This document shows positions 25,803 to 33,478 of a DNA stretch of 64,000 nt, one piece after another; position 1 is the first letter of the stretch; each line of letters starts with the position of its first letter. The notes under the pieces were generated by a model. That model saw only the letters and a program-made list of their open reading frames with translations. It ran no database searches and had not been told where the DNA came from. This DNA comes from Delta-02 sp964513565 (GTDB lineage Bacteria > Desulfobacterota > Syntrophorhabdia > Syntrophorhabdales > Syntrophorhabdaceae), in assembly GCA_964513565.1 (NCBI GenBank), contig CAZENE010000006.1, forward strand, positions 34,490 to 98,489. Reading direction: 5' to 3'. The position numbers and the translations under genes are program-made.

Positions 25803-26255
25803 ATGAACAAATTTTTTCAACAGTTAAAGAAAGACCACAAGGAAGTGCAGGAGATGATAGAGCAGCTATCCGAGATGAAATCAAGTGCATCCTCAAAGAG
25901 GGCAGAACTGTTCAAGAAGCTTAAAATGGAATTGATGCCGCATATGAAGGCAGAAGAGACGGCATTTTATCATCCTCTCGAGGATAAAAAAGGGACTCGG
26001 GAACTTGCATTCGAAGGCGAGGAAGAGCACCATGTCACGGAATTCGTATTGCGGGAACTCGAGGAGAGTGAGAGCGACAAAGATCACTGGACGGCCAAAC
26101 TGAAGGTCTTGAAGGATCTCATCGAACATCATGTTGAAGAAGAAGAAGGCGAGATCTTCGAAAGTGCAGAGAAAGTGATCAAGGACAATGAATTCGAGAG
26201 CATCATGTCCCAGTTCGAAAAGGAAAAAGAGCGCATCAAAAAAAGCATGATGTGA
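25803..26255 (+). CDS. Hemerythrin HHE domain protein
   Basis: A 150-residue helical protein. Iron-ligand motifs of HHE hemerythrins are visible: H in KKDHKEV, HMKAEETAFYHPL, EEEHHVTEFVL and IEHHVEEEEGEIF. Such proteins bind a di-iron centre and handle oxygen or nitric oxide. The ATG follows AAGGAGG. In an anaerobe it likely takes part in oxygen defence, consistent with the ferritin-like and other stress-type neighbours. Confidence 0.93.
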   Translation: MNKFFQQLKKDHKEVQEMIEQLSEMKSSASSKRAELFKKLKMELMPHMKAEETAFYHPLEDKKGTRELAFEGEEEHHVTEFVLRELEESESDKDHWTAKLKVLKDLIEHHVEEEEGEIFESAEKVIKDNEFESIMSQFEKEKERIKKSMM

Positions 26256-26349
26256 CCTGATATACGAAGACTAGGAGCATTCGGCTGGGCACGGGCACGA
26301 CATTGAAATTGCTCTGACAAATTTAAAGAAATAAGGAGGAGATAGTAAC

Positions 26350-26724
26350 ATGAAAAAGATATTTGTGATCATTCTCGCGGTGATTATCGGAGTGGCCTTC
26401 GCAAGCGCCGGGATCGCAGAGGAAAAGGCGAAGAAAGGAAAGTATACTGGTGAGGTATCGAGCGTGGACGCTTCCGACAAAAGCCTGGTCGTAAAGGGGA
26501 AGGATGGTGAAAAAACGTTCGATGCCACAGATGCCAAGTGGAAGGGTTACACGTCTCTTGACGAGGTAAAACCGGGGGATAATGTGACTGTTAATTATAT
26601 GGAGAAAGACGGCGAAATGAAGGCACAGAATATCGCGAAAGCTAGAACAAAGACTAAGACGACAACGAAAACGAAGACCACCGAAACCGAAACCCGGACA
26701 GAACCGCCTGCCGGAACGAAGTAG
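26350..26724 (+). CDS. Exported small beta-barrel (DUF5666/CusF-like) protein
   Basis: A 124-residue protein with a signal peptide (MKKIFVIILAVIIGVAFASAG). The mature domain (residues about 30-98) has the strand pattern YTGEVSSVDASDKSLVVKGKDG, then PGDNVTVNYMEKDGEMKAQNI, resembling OB-like DUF5666 or copper-chaperone CusF-type folds; no metal-binding His/Met cluster is evident. The tail is Lys/Thr-rich low complexity (TKTKTTTKTKTTETET). Ribosome site AAGGAGGAG. Probably periplasmic; function unknown. Confidence 0.75.
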   Translation: MKKIFVIILAVIIGVAFASAGIAEEKAKKGKYTGEVSSVDASDKSLVVKGKDGEKTFDATDAKWKGYTSLDEVKPGDNVTVNYMEKDGEMKAQNIAKARTKTKTTTKTKTTETETRTEPPAGTK

Positions 26725-26743
26725 GGCACTTTTTAATTAAAAG

Positions 26744-26783
26744 ACCCGGTGAAAGGAAAATCGAACATCTTCTTTCACCGGGT
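26744..26783. terminator. Perfect 12-bp hairpin between the DUF5666-like and CsbD genes
   Basis: ACCCGGTGAAAG and CTTTCACCGGGT form a perfect 12-bp stem with a 16-base loop. No T-run follows on the plus strand (AAAAAG instead), so it may act as a weak terminator, an RNA stabiliser or a 5' leader structure of the CsbD gene. Confidence 0.5.
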
Positions 26784-26810
26784 AAAAAGAAAGCATTAAG
26801 GAGAATAACG

Positions 26811-27026
26811 ATGAATGAAGATATCCTGAAAGGTAAATGGAAGGAAATTAAGGGCGGCATCAAGGAAAAATGGGGGAAACTCACCGATGACGAGATCACC
26901 CGGGTAGAAGGCAGCGAGGAAAAGTTCATTGGCATGCTGCAGACAAAATACGGATATTCGAGGGATGAGGCACAAAGAGAATATGAGACATTTATAGACC
27001 GCTACCGGGATGAACCGCCGAAATAG
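26811..27026 (+). CDS. CsbD family stress protein
   Basis: A 71-residue acidic-basic protein. It matches the CsbD pattern closely: DILKGKWKEIKGGIKEKWGKLTDDE, then the YGYSRDEAQREYETFIDRY tail. CsbD proteins are induced by general stress in many bacteria; their molecular role is not known. Ribosome site AAGGAG precedes the ATG. It follows a perfect hairpin and precedes a decayed dehydrogenase gene, another typical stress-cluster member. Confidence 0.92.
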   Translation: MNEDILKGKWKEIKGGIKEKWGKLTDDEITRVEGSEEKFIGMLQTKYGYSRDEAQREYETFIDRYRDEPPK

Positions 27027-27072
27027 GGATACAGGGACGCTGGTCCCATAAAACATTGCAGGAAACCTTTTT

Positions 27073-27912
27073 ATGACCGACAGGAAGCTTCCTGAGGAAT
27101 TTCCCGAGCAGCAGCAAGAATAACCGGGACGTGAACGCGAAATGATCCCGCGCCCGGAGATCATACGTCCCGGTTACCGGGGAAGTGACAGACTTCGCCA
27201 AGGTGGCGCTCATAACAGGCGGTGACTCCGGCATCGGAAGGGCGGTAGCCGTCCGTTTTGCCCGGGAAGCCGCCGATGTCGCAATCGTGTACCTCGAAGC
27301 CGAAGAGGAGGATGCGCGGGAGACAAAGGACCTTGTCGGGAAACAAGGCAGGGAATGTCTCCTCATCCCGGGGGACGTCCGGGATCCGGGATTCTGCGCC
27401 GAAGCGGTAAACAGAACTCTGCACCGTTTTGATTATTCGAACGTTCTCGTCAACAACGCCGCCGAGCAGCATCCGGCTGACTTCAAAAATATAGATTTTG
27501 CGATCGTAGAAAGCACGTTCCGGACAAACATTCTTGCGATGTTCTACCTGACAAGGCCGGCGGTGGACCATATGCGGGCCGGCGATAGCATAATAAATAC
27601 GACGAGCGTGACAAATTACCGCGGAAGCGAGCATTTGATCGATTATTCCGCACCGAAAGGCGCCATAACAGCCTTTACGCGTTCCCTGGCGAAAAGGTAC
27701 GGGTCAATGGGGTTGCGCCAGGACCCATATGGACCCCTCTTATCCCATCGACGTTTAAAAACATCAGGAATTTTGGAAAGAAGACCCCTATGGGCCGCGC
27801 CGGCCAGCCGAGCGAAGTTGCCCCGGCATATGTCTTTCTTGCGTCGGAAGATGCCTCGTATATAACCGGGCAGATCATTCACCCCAATGGCGGTGAAATC
27901 GTCAATGCCTGA
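27073..27912 (+). pseudogene. Decayed short-chain dehydrogenase (YghA-like SDR)
   Basis: Three reading-frame pieces together match one SDR of about 285 residues. The ATG at 27073 opens MTDRKLPEEFPEQQQE and then hits an in-frame TAA (27121-27123); the same frame continues with EMIPRPEIIRPGYRG. Near 27190 the frame shifts to give the NAD-binding ALITGGDSGIGRAVAV, NVLVNNAA, and the YSAPKGA active-site region. Near 27697 the frame shifts back to give RVNGVAPGPIWTPLIP, GRAGQPSEVAPAYVFLAS and a normal end GGEIVNA. One stop and two shifts make a functional product unlikely, unless all are sequence errors. Confidence 0.85.
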
Positions 27913-28071
27913 TGCTGTTCAGGTGAGAGCTCTTTCCTTATTTTCCTCGTCGTCATGCTCGATGTTTGCCACGCAGGAGCAAAGCCTGGAAAACAGGCGC
28001 CGTGGTATGCTTTTGCTGACCGCCGGGTGCTTGGTCATCTTAGGATCTACAAACGTGATCCAGGAACGCTT

Positions 28072-29211
28072 TTAAAGTTCCTCTTCTTTAGGCTGGTCTT
28101 CAACCTGTGAGTCAAAGAATGACCGTATGTTTTTAATAATGTAGTCTTTTTCAGTTTTCTTCAATTCCGGGAATACGGGAATTGCCAGGCTTGTCTTTGC
28201 AGCCTTTTCGGCCCTGGGAAAGGAGCCTTCGCTGTAGCCAAGGTACGCGAAGCACGGCTGGAGATGCAGCGGTACGGGATAATATATACCCGTCATGATC
28301 CCATTCTCCTTCAGGTGTGCCTGGAATGAGTCACGTTTATCCGTGCGGAGAACATAATGATGAAAGATGTGCGATGTCTCGTCCTCGATTATGGGCAGTG
28401 TAACTGGGATATCGCGAAGGTGCATATTATAATAGCCGGCCGTTTCGAGCCGGGTCTTATTCCATGAGGAGAGTTTGGTGAACTTCACCGATAATGCCAT
28501 TGCCTTGATCTCATCGAGTCGGCTGTTGAAACCGATCATCTCATGAATATACGGCCTTTCTCCCATCCCGTGGACACGGAGCTTCCGGACTTTTTCGCCA
28601 AGGTCGTCCCGTTTCGTTATGACCATCCCTCCTTCGCCGATACCGCCGAGGTTTTTTGTCGGGTAAAAACTGGTTGCCGCAATATCTCCGAAATTGCCGG
28701 CGCTCACTTTGTCCCTTCGTGCACCGAGGGCTTGCGCCATATCTTCAATAATCGGGATGTCATTCTCCCGCCCGATCGCGAGTATCCTTTTCATATCGCA
28801 GATCTTCCCGAACAGGTGGACGACAACGATAGCTTTTGTCCGGGGGGTTATCGCTTTTTCGATCTGCTCCGGATCGATGTTCATATCGCTTTCCTGAATA
28901 TCGACGAAGACAGGGCGGGCGCCTACCAGTGCGATAGAACTGGCAGTCGAAAAAAAGGTGTAGGGTGTCGTTATGACCTCATCTCCGCCTCCAATACCAA
29001 GCGCCATGAGAGATAGGATAAGGGCATCCGTGCCATTGGCGCACGAGATGGCATGGGGAACACCCGTAATGGCCGCAACCTGTTCTTCGAGCTTGAGGCA
29101 ATATTGCCCCAGGATCAGTTTCTGATCATCCAGTATCTCCCGAACGCCCTTCATTATGTCTTTCTTGACGCCTCTGAACTGGGCCTTCAGGTTGATGGGA
29201 GGGATATTCAT
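28072..29211 (-). CDS. DegT/DnrJ/EryC1/StrS-type PLP aminotransferase
   Basis: A 379-residue fold-type I PLP enzyme. It opens IPPINLKAQFRGVKKD and shows ISCANGTDALILSL, the cofactor Asp region IIEDMAQALGA and Schiff-base Lys in TSFYPTKNLGG, then HHYVLRTDKRD and YPVPLHLQPCF. Family members transaminate nucleotide-linked keto-sugars for surface polysaccharides. The ATG at 29211 follows AAGG; the longer in-frame extension to 29397 has an unlikely Arg/Ala-rich start. No other sugar genes are adjacent, so substrate is unknown. Confidence 0.93.
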   Translation of the reverse strand: MNIPPINLKAQFRGVKKDIMKGVREILDDQKLILGQYCLKLEEQVAAITGVPHAISCANGTDALILSLMALGIGGGDEVITTPYTFFSTASSIALVGARPVFVDIQESDMNIDPEQIEKAITPRTKAIVVVHLFGKICDMKRILAIGRENDIPIIEDMAQALGARRDKVSAGNFGDIAATSFYPTKNLGGIGEGGMVITKRDDLGEKVRKLRVHGMGERPYIHEMIGFNSRLDEIKAMALSVKFTKLSSWNKTRLETAGYYNMHLRDIPVTLPIIEDETSHIFHHYVLRTDKRDSFQAHLKENGIMTGIYYPVPLHLQPCFAYLGYSEGSFPRAEKAAKTSLAIPVFPELKKTEKDYIIKNIRSFFDSQVEDQPKEEEL

Positions 29212-29409
29212 AAACCTTGTATCCTTTCGCAAGAGATTTGATGTGGAGTCGTTGTATGTTAACACATTCCCCAAGATCAAGACAGTATTTCTTGCATTTT
29301 TCAGGGGAAGCAGCGGAGCGACGGACGCCGGGGCGGTTTTAGCGAGTCCTTCGTCCGGTAATACTGCTTCAGGGGCGCTACGTCTGCGGCGCGGCACTCA
29401 TTAAAATCG

Positions 29410-29438
29410 TTGACAAATACACTGGAATTGCGATAAAA
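29410..29438 (+). promoter_or_regulatory. Candidate sigma70 promoter of the thiolase-crt-etfBA operon
   Basis: TTGACA (29410-29415) and ATAAAA (29433-29438) with 17 bases between, 40 bases before the thiolase ATG. Confidence 0.6.
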
Positions 29439-29477
29439 ACATTGTGAAATTTTTTTCAACTTAGAAAGGAGACCTGT

Positions 29478-30758
29478 ATGAAAGAAGCAGTTATTGTTTC
29501 GTGCGCCAGGACTGCTATAGGGCAGTTCAGTCAGTCACTTAAAGACGTCCCGGCCGTAGAGCTTGGCGGGTTAGTCATTAAGGAAGCGATGAAAAGGGCA
29601 GGTTTGAGGCCTTCAAAGACCAAAGATCAAGACGTTGCTCCGAAGATCTTTGAGGGAAAGACAGACACCGAGCTTGAGGCCAAGTATTATGATTACGACG
29701 CAGGCCTGAAAGAGGTGGTGGTCGACGAAGTCATCATGGGTAACGTCCTTCAGGGAAGCCAAGGCCAGAACCCGGGCCGCCAGGCTAGCATCCGCGGCGG
29801 CATCCCCAAAGAAACAGCTGCTTTTACGATTAACAAGGTCTGTTCATCAGGCTTACGTGCACTTATCCTCGCCCAGCAGTCGATCCAGGTTGGCGACAAT
29901 GAAATTGTCGTTGCCGGCGGCATGGAAAATATGAGCATCGCCCCGTTCGCGATCCCGGGTTTAAGATTCGGCGCCCGCATGTTCGATACAAAGGCCATTG
30001 ACCTTATGGTCCTCGATGGCGTCTGGGAAATTTTCTACAACTATCATATGGGTAACACCGCCGAGAATATTGCGTCTAAGTACGGCATTTCGAGACTGGA
30101 GCAGGACGAATTCGGTCTCTTAAGCCATCAGAGAGCCATGGCGGCGATCAAAGGCGGACTTTTCAAAGATGAGATAGTTCCTGTTCCGCTCAAGACCAAA
30201 AAAGGCCCCGGGATATTCGATACCGACGAGAGACCTATGGATACCTCGATTGAGAAAATGTCGGCCCTTAAACCGGCGTTCAAGAAAGATGGCACGGTTA
30301 CAGCCGGCAATGCGTCGGGCCTTAACGACGCCGCGGCAGCGTGCGTTATGATGTCCCGTGAAAAGGCAGACGAACTCGGCCTCAAACCGATGGGCAAGAT
30401 CATTTCCTGGGCAAACGGCGGTCTTGATCCGGCCTACATGGGCCTCGGCCCCATCCCGGCCATACACAAAGCCCTCAAGAAGATCAATATGACGATAGAT
30501 GACATCGACTACATCGAGTTGAACGAAGCATTCGCATCGCAGTCGATCGCATGCATCAGGGAACTCGGCGTAAACACAGATAAGTGCAATATGTTCGGCG
30601 GCGGCATATCCCTTGGCCACCCGATCGGATGTACGGGCGCACGGCTTGTGACAACGGCTCTCCACCAGATGAAAAGGCTCGGGCTCAAATACGGTCTCGC
30701 TTCAATGTGTATAGGCGGCGGTATGGGTCTTGCGGCCATTCTCGAATGTGAGGCGTAG
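29478..30758 (+). CDS. Thiolase (acetyl-CoA acetyltransferase)
   Basis: A 426-residue thiolase. Catalytic residues are present: acylated Cys in NKVCSSGLRAL (about residue 121), His in GGGISLGHPIGCTGAR, and second Cys in SMCIGGGMGLA. Compared with ordinary thiolases, about 33 extra residues (rich in K, D and E) are inserted after residue 44, just before the first core strands resume. It cleaves acetoacetyl-CoA or a longer 3-ketoacyl-CoA to acetyl-CoA. It is first in an operon with crotonase and EtfBA, starting 2 bases before crt. The ribosome site is AAAGGAGA. Confidence 0.94.
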   Translation: MKEAVIVSCARTAIGQFSQSLKDVPAVELGGLVIKEAMKRAGLRPSKTKDQDVAPKIFEGKTDTELEAKYYDYDAGLKEVVVDEVIMGNVLQGSQGQNPGRQASIRGGIPKETAAFTINKVCSSGLRALILAQQSIQVGDNEIVVAGGMENMSIAPFAIPGLRFGARMFDTKAIDLMVLDGVWEIFYNYHMGNTAENIASKYGISRLEQDEFGLLSHQRAMAAIKGGLFKDEIVPVPLKTKKGPGIFDTDERPMDTSIEKMSALKPAFKKDGTVTAGNASGLNDAAAACVMMSREKADELGLKPMGKIISWANGGLDPAYMGLGPIPAIHKALKKINMTIDDIDYIELNEAFASQSIACIRELGVNTDKCNMFGGGISLGHPIGCTGARLVTTALHQMKRLGLKYGLASMCIGGGMGLAAILECEA

Positions 30759-30760
30759 TA

Positions 30761-31540
30761 ATGGAATTCAAAAACCTTATCGTCGAAAAAAAAGATGGTA
30801 TTGCAATACTGAAATTCAATCGCCCCAAGGCCTTAAACGCTCTTAACTCGGAGACTCTCATCGAGCTCAAAGCTGCGGGAGATGCCTTGAATGCGGATAA
30901 AACGATCAAGGTTGTTATCGTTACGGGCGAGGGAAAGGCGTTCGTCGCGGGGGCGGATATCCTCGAAATGAAGGACTTGACGGCCCTCGAAGGCATGGCC
31001 TTTTCCGCACGGGGACATGAAGCATTTGCCGCCTTGGAAAATATGGAAAAGCCCGTGATCGCCGCCGTGAACGGCTTTGCGCTGGGTGGCGGTTTCGAAG
31101 TTGCCCTTGCATGTGATATTATTTATGCATCGGACAAGGCAAAAGTCGGATTTCCTGAAGCAACCCTCGGGATACATCCCGGTTTCGGCGGAACGCAGCG
31201 TACGGCAAAGCTGACGGGCCTTGCAAAAGCGAAGGAACTGATCTTTTCAGGCAAAACGATCGGTGCTGCGGAGGCATATGAAATGGGCCTCCTTAATAAA
31301 GTTGTTCCCGATGACCAGTTGGTGGCCGAAGTGATGGCCCTTGCATCAAAGATAGCGGCAAACGGTCCCTTTGCGGTGCGGCTGGCAAAGGAATGCGTTA
31401 ACAAGAGCCTGTCCCTCGATATTAAGGAAGGGCTTGCGCTCGAGGCTAAGGACTTTGGCCTTTGTTTTGCCACGAAGGATCAGAAGGAAGGCATGACGGC
31501 ATTCGTAGAAAAAAGGAAAGCCACCTTTACGGGTGAATAA
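30761..31540 (+). CDS. Enoyl-CoA hydratase/crotonase
   Basis: A 259-residue crotonase-fold enzyme. The oxyanion-hole stretches AFVAGADILEM and NGFALGGGFEVALACD are present, and both catalytic Glu positions are kept (GGGFE and FPEATLGIHPGFGG). It hydrates crotonyl-CoA or similar enoyl-CoAs to 3-hydroxyacyl-CoA. The start lies only 2 bases after the thiolase stop, showing one transcript. No 3-hydroxyacyl-CoA dehydrogenase is in this operon, so that step must be encoded elsewhere. Confidence 0.95.
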   Translation: MEFKNLIVEKKDGIAILKFNRPKALNALNSETLIELKAAGDALNADKTIKVVIVTGEGKAFVAGADILEMKDLTALEGMAFSARGHEAFAALENMEKPVIAAVNGFALGGGFEVALACDIIYASDKAKVGFPEATLGIHPGFGGTQRTAKLTGLAKAKELIFSGKTIGAAEAYEMGLLNKVVPDDQLVAEVMALASKIAANGPFAVRLAKECVNKSLSLDIKEGLALEAKDFGLCFATKDQKEGMTAFVEKRKATFTGE

Positions 31541-31559
31541 AACATATAAGGAGGACACT

Positions 31560-32357
31560 GTGAAGATAGCGGTTTGTTTGAAACAGGTTCCTGATACCGA
31601 AGCAGAAATCAAATGGGACATCCCAAAAGGGACCCTGAGCAGGGACGGCATGGACTCGATCACGAATCCTTTTGACGAATTTGCTCTTGAAGAAGCACTT
31701 CTTACCAAGGAGAACTACGATGGTGAGATCGTGGCCATTTCCATGGGCCCGGACGGTGCAAAAGATGTATTGCGCAATGCTCTTGCATTGACAGTGGATG
31801 AGACTGCACTTTGCTGCGATGATGCGTTTGCCGGTTCGGATACATATGCCACCGCATACGTTCTCGCTTCCGCGATCAAAAAAATTGGCGACGTAGACGT
31901 TGTATTCGCCGGAAGGCAGTCAACAGATGGCAACACCGGCGTTGTTGGCGCAGAGTTGGCGGCAATCCTCGGTTTTAGCCAGCTTACATATGTTTCTAAA
32001 GTTCGTTCGATCGATGCAGGCGCCAAGAAGATAGTTGTTGAAAGAGCTATTGAGGGCGGCGTCGAAGTCGTAGAAGCAAACTTGCCCGCCGTTGTATCCG
32101 TCATCAAGGGTATCAATGAGCCGCGGCTCCCGAATCTTATGGGTATCAGAAAAGCATCCAAGATCGACATTCCCCAGTGGAGTGCGGCGGATCTGGGCGT
32201 AGATGCCGGCAAAGTGGGAGCAGCTGGTGCTAGCACGAAAGTGGTCGAGATCGCTGTACCGCCTCCACGCGGCGCGGGCGAGATCCTCAAAGGCGAGATC
32301 GAAGAAATTGCCAACACGATCACCGACAAGCTCATTGACTTGAAAGTTATAAAATAA
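31560..32357 (+). CDS. etfB: Electron transfer flavoprotein, beta subunit
   Basis: A 265-residue EtfB. The GTG at 31560 follows AAGGAGG; the protein begins VKIAVCLKQVPDTEAEIKW. Other EtfB signatures are NPFDEFALEEAL, the FAGRQSTDGNTGVVG nucleotide-binding motif and PRLPNLMGIRKASK, the docking loop for partner dehydrogenases. With EtfA it accepts electrons from acyl-CoA dehydrogenases. A link to a membrane oxidoreductase is expected for syntrophs but is not in this window. Confidence 0.96.
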   Translation: MKIAVCLKQVPDTEAEIKWDIPKGTLSRDGMDSITNPFDEFALEEALLTKENYDGEIVAISMGPDGAKDVLRNALALTVDETALCCDDAFAGSDTYATAYVLASAIKKIGDVDVVFAGRQSTDGNTGVVGAELAAILGFSQLTYVSKVRSIDAGAKKIVVERAIEGGVEVVEANLPAVVSVIKGINEPRLPNLMGIRKASKIDIPQWSAADLGVDAGKVGAAGASTKVVEIAVPPPRGAGEILKGEIEEIANTITDKLIDLKVIK

Positions 32358-32377
32358 CTTGGAGGAGGGAAAATACA

Positions 32378-33361
32378 ATGGCTAACGATGTTTGGGTATA
32401 TATAGAACAGAAAGAGGGCGCAGTAACGCCTATGTCTTTTGAGCTTCTCGGCATCGGCAAGCAGCTGGCCGATAGTTTTGGTTCCAGTGTCTGCGCATTC
32501 GTGATCGGCTCCAAGGTCGATGACGCGGCGAAAGAGGCCGGAGCCTACGGAGCAAGCAAGGTTTACGCAGTTGAAGGCGATGTCTTCAAAGACTTCAGAG
32601 GCGAAGCATATTCAAAAGCAGCGGCATTCCTGCTTGATAAATACAAACCGGAAGTCGCACTTTTCAGGGCAACCAGCATGGGTACCGACGTTGCAGCAGC
32701 AACAGCAGCTCAGCTTGGTTTCGGCCTCTGCACCGATACGATCGGCCTGGCAGTGGACGGTGGCAAGGTCAAAATGACCCGCGCGGCATTCGGCGGCAAC
32801 TACACAGTATCAGTCGTCAATGAAAAGGCAGCCCCGCAGATCGCAACAGTCCGGCCGAAGGCATTCGCAATGCCGGAAAAGGGAGCAGGGACCGCCGAAG
32901 TCGTAAAGGAATCCTTTGCGATAGCTGATGCAGATCTCCCGACGAAAGTCGTTGAGTTTCTCAAGTCATCGACATCAGTCAACTTGGTCGAGGCTGACAT
33001 CATCATATCCGGTGGCCGCGGACTCGGGACTGAAGGCGGCTTCACAATGCTTCAGGAACTCGCGGACCTCCTCGGCGGCGCAGTCGGCGCATCCCGCGCG
33101 GCAGTCGACTCGGAATGGATCCCCTACGAACATCAGGTCGGACAGACCGGCAAGACCGTAAAACCGAAAATTTATATCGCATGCGGTATCTCTGGTGCCA
33201 TCCAGCATCTTGCAGGTATGAGAACATCCGACTGTATCGTTGCGATCAATAAAGATGCCGATGCCCCGATCTTCAAGGCAGCATCATTCGGCATTGTCGG
33301 CGATTACAAAGAAATAGTTCCCAAGATGATCGAGAAATTCAAGTCAAAACTTGGCAGGTAA
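32378..33361 (+). CDS. etfA: Electron transfer flavoprotein, alpha subunit
   Basis: A 327-residue EtfA, 20 bases after etfB and with GGAGGAGG upstream. The C-terminal FAD-binding domain is clear: ISGGRGLGTEGGFTMLQELADLLGGAVGASRAAVDSEW, HQVGQTGKTVKPKIYIACGISGAIQHLAGM, and INKDADAPIFKAASFGIVGD. The N-terminal domain pairs with EtfB. It closes the thiolase-crt-etfBA operon, followed by a strong terminator. Confidence 0.96.
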   Translation: MANDVWVYIEQKEGAVTPMSFELLGIGKQLADSFGSSVCAFVIGSKVDDAAKEAGAYGASKVYAVEGDVFKDFRGEAYSKAAAFLLDKYKPEVALFRATSMGTDVAAATAAQLGFGLCTDTIGLAVDGGKVKMTRAAFGGNYTVSVVNEKAAPQIATVRPKAFAMPEKGAGTAEVVKESFAIADADLPTKVVEFLKSSTSVNLVEADIIISGGRGLGTEGGFTMLQELADLLGGAVGASRAAVDSEWIPYEHQVGQTGKTVKPKIYIACGISGAIQHLAGMRTSDCIVAINKDADAPIFKAASFGIVGDYKEIVPKMIEKFKSKLGR

Positions 33362-33364
33362 TTA

Positions 33365-33400
33365 AAAAATGGGAGGGCGTTCAAGCCCTCCCATTTTTTT
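33365..33400 (+). terminator. Intrinsic terminator of the thiolase-etfA operon
   Basis: A perfect 14-bp stem (AAAAATGGGAGGGC / GCCCTCCCATTTTT) with a 6-base loop and seven T, four bases after the etfA stop. Confidence 0.95.
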
Positions 33401-33478
33401 CCCAAGTTTTCACGTCTTAAAGTTTCACGTGATAAATCCCTGCTTTACTCCGTATATATTTTCCGATAATCTATCAAT

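Noticed and set aside
27887..28075. 62-codon frame with a lipobox-like LTAGC
   Set aside because: It starts inside the dehydrogenase pseudogene, has no ribosome site and overlaps the aminotransferase stop.
31715..32335. 206-codon minus-strand frame opposite etfB
   Set aside because: Shadow of a highly biased coding sequence.
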